Shown piece by piece: positions 17,454 to 25,030 of a stretch of 64,000 nucleotides of DNA. The stretch comes from Gammaproteobacteria bacterium (GTDB lineage Bacteria; Pseudomonadota; Gammaproteobacteria; JABHGC01): contig JALWTS010000005.1 in NCBI GenBank assembly GCA_027077805.1, positions 1 through 64,000 of the forward strand. The letters run 5' to 3'. The notes under the pieces were generated by a model that made no database searches, was not told the origin of the DNA, and was given only the letters and a program-made list of their open reading frames with translations. The position numbers and the translations under genes are program-made. The number at the start of each line of letters is the position of its first letter. Position 1 is the stretch's first letter.

Positions 17454-18071
17454 ATGATATTAACAAACGTATCCGCATCACAACAAAAACTATTGGCATT
17501 AATGATTTTAGTGTTGTTTTTAATCATTGGCTTAAGCCTTACTGTATTGCCGATTTGGTTGGTGCATCAACATTATCAAACCAGTATTACGGATACTTAT
17601 GATAGACTAATTCGTTACAAAAAAATTGCCAGTCAAAAGTCTGCTTTAGAACAACAACTCTCCCAACTGCAACAGCACTTAAGTTCGCAAGGCTTTTATT
17701 TAAAAAGTAATACTAACGCTTTGGCTTCGGCCGAACTGGCCGATATTGTCAAACAAGTGATCCGTTCCAGTCAGGGCGAATTAATTAGTACTCGTAATGT
17801 GGCGACTGCTAAAGAAGATGAAACTGATAAGGCGATGGGTTTACAGAAAATTACCGTTAGAGTCAAAATGCAGGTTAATATTAACAGCTTGCAAAAAATT
17901 TTATACAAGCTGGAAATGGGGCAACAACCATTGTTATTATTAGAACAATTACAAGTTAGAGCCATTACTTATCGCAGTTCTCGACGAGCAAAAAAGCAGT
18001 TGGAAGGGCGTTTAGATGTAAGTTTTGATATTTCAGGTTATCGTCAGATACTCGCTGAGGAGTCATCATGA
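17454..18071 (+). CDS. gspM: type II secretion protein GspM
   Basis: 205 residues with one N-terminal membrane helix (LLALMILVLFLIIGLSLTVLPIW), a coiled coil and a periplasmic ferredoxin-like domain. It resembles the XpsM branch of GspM, which partners GspL in the inner-membrane platform. It lies six bases after gspL and overlaps the next gene by four bases. The gene position is as informative as the sequence, since GspM is poorly conserved. Confidence 0.75.
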   Translation: MILTNVSASQQKLLALMILVLFLIIGLSLTVLPIWLVHQHYQTSITDTYDRLIRYKKIASQKSALEQQLSQLQQHLSSQGFYLKSNTNALASAELADIVKQVIRSSQGELISTRNVATAKEDETDKAMGLQKITVRVKMQVNINSLQKILYKLEMGQQPLLLLEQLQVRAITYRSSRRAKKQLEGRLDVSFDISGYRQILAEESS

Positions 18072-18598
18072 ATTTTTTGTGGTCACAGTTATCACGTTTA
18101 ACGAATGGCAATGGTTTATCAAATATTTTAATTTTGCTGGTATTTGGGCTATTGTTATGGATAGGTGTGCAAGTTCGTCCTAAAACGGATGTGGTACTAC
18201 CTAAGATCGCAGCTGCTCAGTTGCCACCCTTAGATATGCAAACAATGCAACTGGCTGTGATGCCTATTCGACAGTATCAAGAAATGATTCGTCGGCCGAT
18301 TTTTTATGAATCTCGGCAAGCATTGCAATCAAATGCAAAAAAAACAATGATATTAGGCGAGTTTGAGTTGACGGGTGTCATTATCACAGGAGATTATCGT
18401 TTCGCCATTCTAAAAAATAAAAAAACTAAGAAAGAGTTGAGCGTTAAGCAAGGACAGAATATTCAAGGGTGGTTAGTTAAGTCTGTTAATAAGCAAAAAG
18501 TTATATTGGAAAGAGGCAACCGAATTGAAGAAATTGCGTTAAAAGTTAAAACAAGCGAAACTAATAAACGTTTAAAATACCAACGTAGAAGACAATAA
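18068..18598 (+). CDS. type II secretion GspC/XpsN-like protein
   Basis: 176 residues: a short cytoplasmic start, one membrane helix (LSNILILLVFGLLLWIGVQV), a Pro-rich linker and a small beta domain like the homology region of GspC (ILGEFELTGVIITGDYRFAIL, then QGQNIQGWLVKSVNKQKVILERG). This domain normally contacts the GspD secretin and links it to the inner-membrane platform. No C-terminal PDZ domain is present; the protein ends in a basic tail. It could be called GspC without PDZ or GspN of the Xanthomonas type. Overlap with gspM suggests coupling. Confidence 0.7.
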   Translation: MNFLWSQLSRLTNGNGLSNILILLVFGLLLWIGVQVRPKTDVVLPKIAAAQLPPLDMQTMQLAVMPIRQYQEMIRRPIFYESRQALQSNAKKTMILGEFELTGVIITGDYRFAILKNKKTKKELSVKQGQNIQGWLVKSVNKQKVILERGNRIEEIALKVKTSETNKRLKYQRRRQ

Positions 18599-18676
18599 AG
18601 ATAATAAATATGAAGCAAATAAACAAGATAAACAAGAAAATAAAAAAAGAAAATAACCAGAAAGGGGAAAAAAATA

Positions 18677-20848
18677 ATGAAAATATATTTGGTATTGATA
18701 TTACTATCATTAAGTTTAACAGCCTGTTACCATGAGACAAAACAAGAAAATAATGAGGATGCCGTTGAAGATGACATAGAATATCAGTCATCTTCTGAAC
18801 AAAATCTACCTGTGCAACAGGCCGTCGTCCCATCTGACAATCAAGCAGTGCTTAATAATCAGGCTCAACAAAGTTTTTCTGGGGTCGTTAAAAAAGGCAC
18901 CGGCGTTTTTATTAATCAAGGGGCCGCTCAAGTTGACAAAATGTCGGTTAATACCCAAGGGGATTTAGTATTAAACTTTGAAGAAACAGATATTCGTGAA
19001 GTGATTAAAGCAGTGCTTGGTGATATTTTAGGTCAAAACTATACCATTGATCCTGCCATTAAAGGCACTATCACCGTACAAACACAACAACCTTTGGCCA
19101 AAGAATCGGTATTACCTATGTTTGAAGCGTTATTACGCCTGCATGATGTCGTACTTGTGAAAGAAGGTCATTACTACAAAGTCATGCCTTTAGCGGGAGC
19201 TTCTCGTACAACACTAGTGCCACGATTAGCTAAGAAACATGAAGCGGGTTTTGGTGCAAGAGTGTTCCCATTACGTTACTTAGCCGTAGCGCAAATGGTG
19301 AAAATTTTAACCCCTTTATTACCTGACAAAGGTAATATGACATCCGTCCCTTCACAAAATTTATTAGTCGTTACTGGGACAGGGCCAGAGTTAACTCGGA
19401 TCGCCGAAACAATTGCGATTTTTGATGTCGATTGGTTAGCAGGAATGTCTTTGGCATTATTTCCATTACAAACAACCGATGCTAAAACTGTTGTCGCCGA
19501 ATTAAATCAAATGATTTTAGGACAAGATTCCCCCATTAGTGGTGTGGTGAAAATTTTACCCGTAGAACGTTTAAATTCCATTATGGTTATTTCTAAACAA
19601 CCTCGATATTTAGAGAGAATCCAACAATGGATTGTGCATTTGGATCAAGCGGAAACTACCGCAGGACAGCGTTTATATGTGTATTATGTCCAAAATAGTA
19701 AAGCCTCAGATTTAGCCGCATTATTAAACGAAATAGTGGGTAATACTAAAACCAATAATCAAGCCAAAGTCTCCTTCGCCCCAGATGAAAAAACCGTGCA
19801 ATTAGAAAGCAAGACCAGCGCCCATAGCCAGCCTAAAGTCCAAACAAAATCTAGTGATGTTGGTATTGATATGACTGTCTCAAGTGTCGAGAATATTAAA
19901 ATTGTTGCGGATGATACGAATAATGCTTTACTCATTATGGCGGATCCGCAAGGGTATCGTTTAATTCAGAGTGCCTTGACTAAATTAGACATTGATCCAT
20001 TACAAGTCTTAGTCGAGGTTACTATTGCGGAAGTAACCTTAAATGATAATATGAGATTTGGTTTGCAATGGTTTTTTAAAAATGGTTTTAGTGGCAATAA
20101 TACCAAGGCGGTTGGTTCTTTAGATTTAGGGCCAGCAGGATTAACAAATGCCTTTAGAAATGTCGATATTCCTTTTGATGCTTTAGGAACAGCGGGTTTG
20201 GCATCACCTAATCCTAGTTTTTCTTATACTTTAGTTGAAGGTTTAAGTGTCAGGGCTGTTTTAGAGACGATTGCGTCAGAAACCGAGTTGAAAGTCATTT
20301 CTAGTCCTTCAGTCATGGTATTAAATAATCAAACTGCGGAAATCAATGTCGGTAATGAAGTGCCAATTTTAACGCAACAGTCCAGCAGTACCAATCAAGA
20401 AGCAACGAATCCATCTATTGTTAACAATATTGAATATCGAGACACAGGGGTGTTATTATCTGTGACACCTAGAGTCAATGCGGGGGGCATGGTATCAATT
20501 GAAGTCAGCCAAGAAGTCAGCGATGCAGTAACAACCGTTGTCTCTGATATTGATTCCCCAACCTTTACACAACGTAAAATTACTACCCAGGTTGGGATTC
20601 ATTCAGGACAAACCGTAATTTTAGGAGGATTAATTCAAGAAAGTAACAACCAAATTGATACAGGTGTCCCTGTCTTACATCAACTACCTTATGTTGGGCC
20701 ATTATTTGGTTCTAAAGAAACGACTAAAGTTAAAACGGAGTTAATGGTGATGATTACCCCACATGTGATTGATAATCAGAAAAAAGCACAGCAAGTCACG
20801 GACGAGTATAAACAACGTTTAAACGACATACATCAATTCGCTTTTTGA
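18677..20848 (+). CDS. gspD: type II secretion secretin GspD (lipoprotein)
   Basis: The outer-membrane channel of the system. 723 residues: a lipoprotein signal ending LTAC, an acidic low-complexity stretch, an N0 domain (LVLNFEETDIREVIKAVLGD), three N-type repeats (ARVFPLRYLAVAQMVKIL, LFPLQTTDAKTVVAELNQ, YYVQNSKASDLAALLNEI) and the secretin core with ISSPSVMVLNNQTAEINVG, VPILTQ and QTVILGGLIQE. The second-to-third repeat linker is low complexity. An A-rich leader with a GGGG ribosome site precedes it. The lipid anchor suggests self-targeting to the outer membrane; no pilotin gene is seen. Confidence 0.93.
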   Translation: MKIYLVLILLSLSLTACYHETKQENNEDAVEDDIEYQSSSEQNLPVQQAVVPSDNQAVLNNQAQQSFSGVVKKGTGVFINQGAAQVDKMSVNTQGDLVLNFEETDIREVIKAVLGDILGQNYTIDPAIKGTITVQTQQPLAKESVLPMFEALLRLHDVVLVKEGHYYKVMPLAGASRTTLVPRLAKKHEAGFGARVFPLRYLAVAQMVKILTPLLPDKGNMTSVPSQNLLVVTGTGPELTRIAETIAIFDVDWLAGMSLALFPLQTTDAKTVVAELNQMILGQDSPISGVVKILPVERLNSIMVISKQPRYLERIQQWIVHLDQAETTAGQRLYVYYVQNSKASDLAALLNEIVGNTKTNNQAKVSFAPDEKTVQLESKTSAHSQPKVQTKSSDVGIDMTVSSVENIKIVADDTNNALLIMADPQGYRLIQSALTKLDIDPLQVLVEVTIAEVTLNDNMRFGLQWFFKNGFSGNNTKAVGSLDLGPAGLTNAFRNVDIPFDALGTAGLASPNPSFSYTLVEGLSVRAVLETIASETELKVISSPSVMVLNNQTAEINVGNEVPILTQQSSSTNQEATNPSIVNNIEYRDTGVLLSVTPRVNAGGMVSIEVSQEVSDAVTTVVSDIDSPTFTQRKITTQVGIHSGQTVILGGLIQESNNQIDTGVPVLHQLPYVGPLFGSKETTKVKTELMVMITPHVIDNQKKAQQVTDEYKQRLNDIHQFAF

Positions 20849-20861
20849 TGGTGAGTTAAGC

Positions 20862-22085
20862 ATGCCTAGTTTTTATTACAAAGCGGTGAATCTTCAAGGC
20901 GAAACCTTTGAAGGGGAAATGGTGGCCGATAAACAAAGCATGGTAGTGGCAAGATTGCAAGAAAAAAGTCTAATGCCCATACAAATAGAGTTATTATCGG
21001 CAAAACAGCAAAAAAAAATTTCACAAGCAAAAACGGGCAAGGTTAAAACGAAAGTCAAATTCGATGATGTCGTGCAGTTTACCCAGCAATTAGCTACCTT
21101 GCTTAATGCTGGCCTGCCTTTAGATCGTTGCCTGCAAACCTTGGTTGATTTAGCGGATAAACCTGAAGTTGTGATATTACTTCAGCAAATTCAAGAAGAG
21201 GTACGAGGCGGGGCAAGTCTGGCTGTTGCCGTTGAATCCCATAGAGCAGTATTTGGTCGATTTTATGTTAATATGATTAAGGCGGGGGAAGCGGGTATTG
21301 CAATGGATCAAGTCTTATCAAGTTTAGCCGAGTTTTTAGAACGTTCTAAAGAATTAAAAGAAACCGTAAAATCGGCATTAATTTATCCTATGGTATTACT
21401 TACCGTTGCAGGTTTGTCGGTGATTTTATTGTTAACTTTTGTCGTACCTCAATTTACCCAAATGTTTGAAGATGCTGGGCAAGCATTGCCTATTCCTACT
21501 CAAATTGTCATTGCAATGGGAGAAGGTTTACAGCAATATTGGTGGTTGTTATTATGGATTATTGTTGGGATTGCTTATTATTTTAAACAACAATTTGCCA
21601 ATCCTAAAAGTCGTTATTTTTGGGACAAGCAACTTTTACAATTGCCATTAGTCGGGGATTTAATGGCAAAAATTGAAGTGGCACGGTTTTCTCGTACTTT
21701 AGGCACATTATTAAGCAATGGGGTACCATTATTGACAGGCTTGGCGATTATTAAAGAAATTATTGGTAATTTAGTGTTAGCTGAAAGTATTGCACAAGTA
21801 ACCCGCAGTGTTAAAGAAGGCAAAGGCTTAACTCGACCCTTAGCCCAAGTCAAAGTGTTTCCTAAATTTGCCTTGCAAATGTTAAGTGTTGGTGAGGAAA
21901 CAGGACATTTAGATGCCATGCTAATTAAGGTTGCCGATGTTTACGATCAAGAAGTAAAATTAAGTGTGCAACGTTTATTAGCTTTGTTAGAGCCAGCGTT
22001 GATTTTGGGATTAGGCATAACCATTGCGGGCATTATTTTTTCAATTTTATTGGCAATATTATCTGTCAATGAGTTGGCAATTTAA
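20862..22085 (+). CDS. gspF: type II secretion inner-membrane platform GspF
   Basis: 407 residues with two homologous T2SSF domains and three membrane helices (VLLTVAGLSVILLLTFVVPQF, WWLLLWIIVGIAYYF, and LEPALILGLGITIAGIIFSILLAIL). The N terminus FYYKAVNLQGETFEGEM is typical. GspF is the polytopic platform on which the ATPase is thought to drive pseudopilus assembly. It lies 13 bases after gspD. A second, diverged paralogue sits at 41.3 kb before the minor pilins. Confidence 0.94.
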   Translation: MPSFYYKAVNLQGETFEGEMVADKQSMVVARLQEKSLMPIQIELLSAKQQKKISQAKTGKVKTKVKFDDVVQFTQQLATLLNAGLPLDRCLQTLVDLADKPEVVILLQQIQEEVRGGASLAVAVESHRAVFGRFYVNMIKAGEAGIAMDQVLSSLAEFLERSKELKETVKSALIYPMVLLTVAGLSVILLLTFVVPQFTQMFEDAGQALPIPTQIVIAMGEGLQQYWWLLLWIIVGIAYYFKQQFANPKSRYFWDKQLLQLPLVGDLMAKIEVARFSRTLGTLLSNGVPLLTGLAIIKEIIGNLVLAESIAQVTRSVKEGKGLTRPLAQVKVFPKFALQMLSVGEETGHLDAMLIKVADVYDQEVKLSVQRLLALLEPALILGLGITIAGIIFSILLAILSVNELAI

Positions 22086-22112
22086 TTTGATAGATTTACA
22101 AAGGGATAAAAA

Positions 22113-22544
22113 ATGAAACAACCATTATTAGGGTTTAGATTAGGATTTAGTTTAATTGAATTATTAGTGGTATTGGTGATTTTAGGCTTATTAGCAGGGG
22201 TTGCGGGACCGAAAGTGTTAAAATACTTAGGGGGAGCCAAAGCTGATACGGCCAAAGTCCAAATTGAGGAATTTGGGGCGGCATTGGATTTATACCAATT
22301 AGAAGTAGGGCATTATCCTAAAAATAGCCAGGGTTTAGAGGCATTAGTTTCACAACCTGATGGGGTTTCACGCTGGAATGGCCCTTATTTAAAGAAAAAA
22401 ACACTGCCGAAAGATCCTTGGGGTAACGATTATGTGTATCGTTTTCCAGGTGAGCACGGGGATTATGATATTATTTCCTATGGTGCGGATGGTGAGGAAG
22501 GTGGCGAGAAGGAAAGTGCGGATATTACAAGCTGGAGTGAGTGA
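22113..22544 (+). CDS. gspG: major pseudopilin GspG
   Basis: 143 residues. The prepilin peptidase site is GFSLIELLVVLVILGLLAGV, with Glu at +5, after a short basic leader. The C-terminal region PWGNDYVYRFPGEHGDYDIISYGADG is the calcium-binding loop typical of GspG. It forms the shaft of the pseudopilus. It is 28 bases after gspF with AAAGGGAT upstream. The C-terminal tail is acidic and Ser-rich. Confidence 0.95.
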   Translation: MKQPLLGFRLGFSLIELLVVLVILGLLAGVAGPKVLKYLGGAKADTAKVQIEEFGAALDLYQLEVGHYPKNSQGLEALVSQPDGVSRWNGPYLKKKTLPKDPWGNDYVYRFPGEHGDYDIISYGADGEEGGEKESADITSWSE

Positions 22545-23003
22545 TTGCGATTACGTCGGGCTTACTCTTTATTGGAGCTGTTATTAGTCTTAGCCATTGC
22601 AGGCTTATTAATCACCTTAATTCCTCCCATGTTTTCTAAAGGTGCGAGCAGTGCCGAATTAAAAGCCTCAGCAAGAGGGGTGGTGGCGGGTGTGCGTTCT
22701 GCAAGAAGCCAAGCCATTAGTCAACAAAAAACCTTAGCACTACGGTTTGATTTACAAGAAAAAAATTTTCGGATTGAAGGCAACTCAAAAATATACCGAT
22801 TTCCATCCGATTTAGAGATTAAGTTAGAACTCGCACAATCCGCCCAAGCTGGTAAAAATAAGGATTTTGATGATAATATAGGGGTGATTTTATTTTTTCC
22901 TGATGGCAGTTCTAGTGGTGGTCGGGTGATTTTAGGATATGGTGAACGCCAATATGTGGTGGATATAGCATGGTTATCAGGGCAAGCAAAAATTGTAGAA
23001 TAG
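22545..23003 (+). CDS. gspH: minor pseudopilin GspH
   Basis: 152 residues starting at a TTG directly after the gspG stop, with a GGAG ribosome site inside the end of gspG. The cleavage region is RAYSLLELLLVLAIAGLLI: the residue before cleavage is Ala rather than the usual Gly, which prepilin peptidases can accept. The GspH/FimT beta-rich domain follows (ARGVVAGVRSARSQAISQQKTLAL, FFPDGSSSGGRVIL). GspH sits just under the pseudopilus tip. It overlaps gspI by 34 bases. Confidence 0.85.
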   Translation: MRLRRAYSLLELLLVLAIAGLLITLIPPMFSKGASSAELKASARGVVAGVRSARSQAISQQKTLALRFDLQEKNFRIEGNSKIYRFPSDLEIKLELAQSAQAGKNKDFDDNIGVILFFPDGSSSGGRVILGYGERQYVVDIAWLSGQAKIVE

Positions 23004-23407
23004 GCCAATTAAACCAATTAAATCAACGGGGCTTTTCACTGTTAGAAATTTTAGTGGCGTTTTCTATTTTTTCATTATCAATTGCTACCTTATTGCAAGT
23101 CTATTCGACTGGCATGCGATCCGCACGCTTGGCCCAGCAATATTCTGAAGCAACCCATTTAGCACAGTCAATTTTAGCTGGTGTTGGCACTGAATATAAT
23201 TTAGAAGAAGGTGAACAGCAAGGTCAATCGAAAGAGGATGGGTATCAGTGGCGACTCATTATTGCCCCCTTTGTATTAGAAGAACGATTACAAAATGGTT
23301 TGGAAATGAATCATCCTGCTTTGTATCATATTCAAATTGAAGTTCATTGGGGATCAGCCGTCACTTCTCGCCGAGTGGTTTTAACGAGTTTACGTTTAGG
23401 ATTGTGA
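22970..23407 (+). CDS. gspI: minor pseudopilin GspI
   Basis: 145 residues. The cleavage site is RGFSLLEILVAFSIFSLSIATLLQVY after a long 20-residue leader. If the leader is over-called, a later start is possible, but no ATG lies between it and the cleavage site. The short globular domain (YQWRLIIAPF, YHIQIEVHWG) fits GspI, which nucleates the tip complex with GspJ and GspK. The 5' end overlaps gspH. Confidence 0.85.
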   Translation: MVIRASKNCRIGQLNQLNQRGFSLLEILVAFSIFSLSIATLLQVYSTGMRSARLAQQYSEATHLAQSILAGVGTEYNLEEGEQQGQSKEDGYQWRLIIAPFVLEERLQNGLEMNHPALYHIQIEVHWGSAVTSRRVVLTSLRLGL

Positions 23408-23432
23408 TGATACATTACTCTTTTTGTTGCTT

Positions 23433-24116
23433 ATGAAAATATATCGAGGCTTTACTTTATTAGAATTATTAATTGCGATTTCCTTGTTAGGAATGTTAAT
23501 GGTATTATTATTTTCGGCATTTCGTTTGGGTAATCGTAGTTGGGAGGCAGGGAACAATAAAGCAAACGCCAACACGGAAGTGAGAATATTACATCGTTTA
23601 CTAACAAAACAATTGCAATCCTTGCATCGTAATCAAGCGAATCGTTCTAATTTTTTGCAACAGCCAGTATTACAAGGGGACGCGGAGCAATTAACGTTTT
23701 TAGCACCGGCACCCGCACAAGCATTAGTCGGTGGTTTATACTGGCATCATTTATATCTTAAGGAAATTGAAACGGAATCATTTAAGCAATCAAAACCAAA
23801 CATTGGTTTATATTTATCACTGCAATTATACCATCCAGATTTTGCAAGCAATGATAAAGATTATGATCAGCACTTGATACCCGCCATATTATTATTAGAT
23901 AATATTGCCACTCTGAAATTTAGTTATTTTGGCATGGAACAAATAGGAAGTGCTGCGATTTGGTGGGAACAATGGCAAGAGCAAACTCGACAACCATTAC
24001 TAATTCGATTGAATATTAAGCAATTTGATGATCATGAGCTAGAATTAACATTAACGACAAATTCACTTAATAGTGGAGATAAGGCAATGTTATCACCATT
24101 TCCTTTTGCAAAATAA
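23433..24116 (+). CDS. gspJ: minor pseudopilin GspJ
   Basis: 227 residues. The cleavage site is RGFTLLELLIAISLLGMLM; the rest is a GspJ-type domain with LFSAFRLGNRSWEAG, LTFLAPAPA and LLLDNIATLKFSYFG. I start at the ATG at 23433; in-frame TTG codons just upstream are less likely. gspK, which normally follows and caps the tip, is absent. The operon instead runs into an outer-membrane barrel gene. Confidence 0.85.
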   Translation: MKIYRGFTLLELLIAISLLGMLMVLLFSAFRLGNRSWEAGNNKANANTEVRILHRLLTKQLQSLHRNQANRSNFLQQPVLQGDAEQLTFLAPAPAQALVGGLYWHHLYLKEIETESFKQSKPNIGLYLSLQLYHPDFASNDKDYDQHLIPAILLLDNIATLKFSYFGMEQIGSAAIWWEQWQEQTRQPLLIRLNIKQFDDHELELTLTTNSLNSGDKAMLSPFPFAK

Positions 24117-24184
24117 CCAAGAGCCAAAGCGCTAAAAACAGCCAAGAAAATGACCATAATATATCGAAAATAAAAGGGGTTATA

Positions 24185-24967
24185 ATGAAAAATTACAAAT
24201 TATTAAAGTTTTTGATAGGATTAAGTGGAATCGCATTACATACGGTTACCATGGCGGAAGGCGTAATTTTTGTTCCTAGAGTATCGCTTGCCGTCTCAGA
24301 CTACACTTTTACTCAAAAAGAACGCCCTCAAGCGGGTTTCCCTGAAGTTGAATTTGATGTACGCTTTAAAATGTTAGGTGTCGGCACGACTATAGTCTAT
24401 GATAAATTTTATTTAGATTTATTTGGGCAACATTCAACGGATGAATCTGATACGTTTAAAGATGTTATCACTGAAAAATTTACAGGTGATAGAAAGGATT
24501 ACACTATTAGTCTAGGAATGAAAGTTTTAGATAACAAAGGGGCGGTTTATGTTGGCTATAAACTAGGTAAAAGTGAGGCGGATAGTAATTTAGGCACTAC
24601 TTTAGAATTTGAAGAAGATGGGTTTTTTATTGGGGCGAATTATGGTTGGGTCATTGCGGATACGGGGGTGTTATCACTCAATGTTGCCATTGCAAAATTG
24701 GATGGGCAATTAAAAGAAACCATTAAAGCACCTCATCCCTTTGCTGGTGTTGGGCTAGATATTGATGCCAGCAGTAAGGCAACAGGCATTAGTTATGGTA
24801 TTGCTTGGAGTTCTAAACTTTTAGGAAAATGGGGCTATTCGATTGGGGTGGATGTGAACAATTATACTTTTGATCATGTGAAAGATGATGATGCTGGGTT
24901 TCCACCGTCTGATGAATTTGAAGAAGATTTTATTACGGCAAAAGTGTCAATATCATATGCGTTTTAA
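24185..24967 (+). CDS. outer-membrane beta-barrel protein, unknown function
   Basis: 260 residues with a signal peptide (MKNYKLLKFLIGLSGIALHTVTMAEG) and alternating-residue strands throughout (TISLGMKVLDNKGAVYVGYKLG, GFFIGANYGWVIADTGVLSLNVAIAKLDG). It ends in VSISYAF, with the C-terminal Phe used by the BAM machinery. It looks like a small porin-like barrel of eight to twelve strands. AGGGG precedes the ATG. It sits 68 bases after gspJ and 63 bases before the pseudokinase. No substrate can be inferred; it could be a partner of the secretion system. Confidence 0.7.
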   Translation: MKNYKLLKFLIGLSGIALHTVTMAEGVIFVPRVSLAVSDYTFTQKERPQAGFPEVEFDVRFKMLGVGTTIVYDKFYLDLFGQHSTDESDTFKDVITEKFTGDRKDYTISLGMKVLDNKGAVYVGYKLGKSEADSNLGTTLEFEEDGFFIGANYGWVIADTGVLSLNVAIAKLDGQLKETIKAPHPFAGVGLDIDASSKATGISYGIAWSSKLLGKWGYSIGVDVNNYTFDHVKDDDAGFPPSDEFEEDFITAKVSISYAF

Positions 24968-25030
24968 TGATGAAGTGCCTTTGGTTTTGTCTTTTTTTAA
25001 TGATTGTTTTTAATGACTGGATAAATTGGT

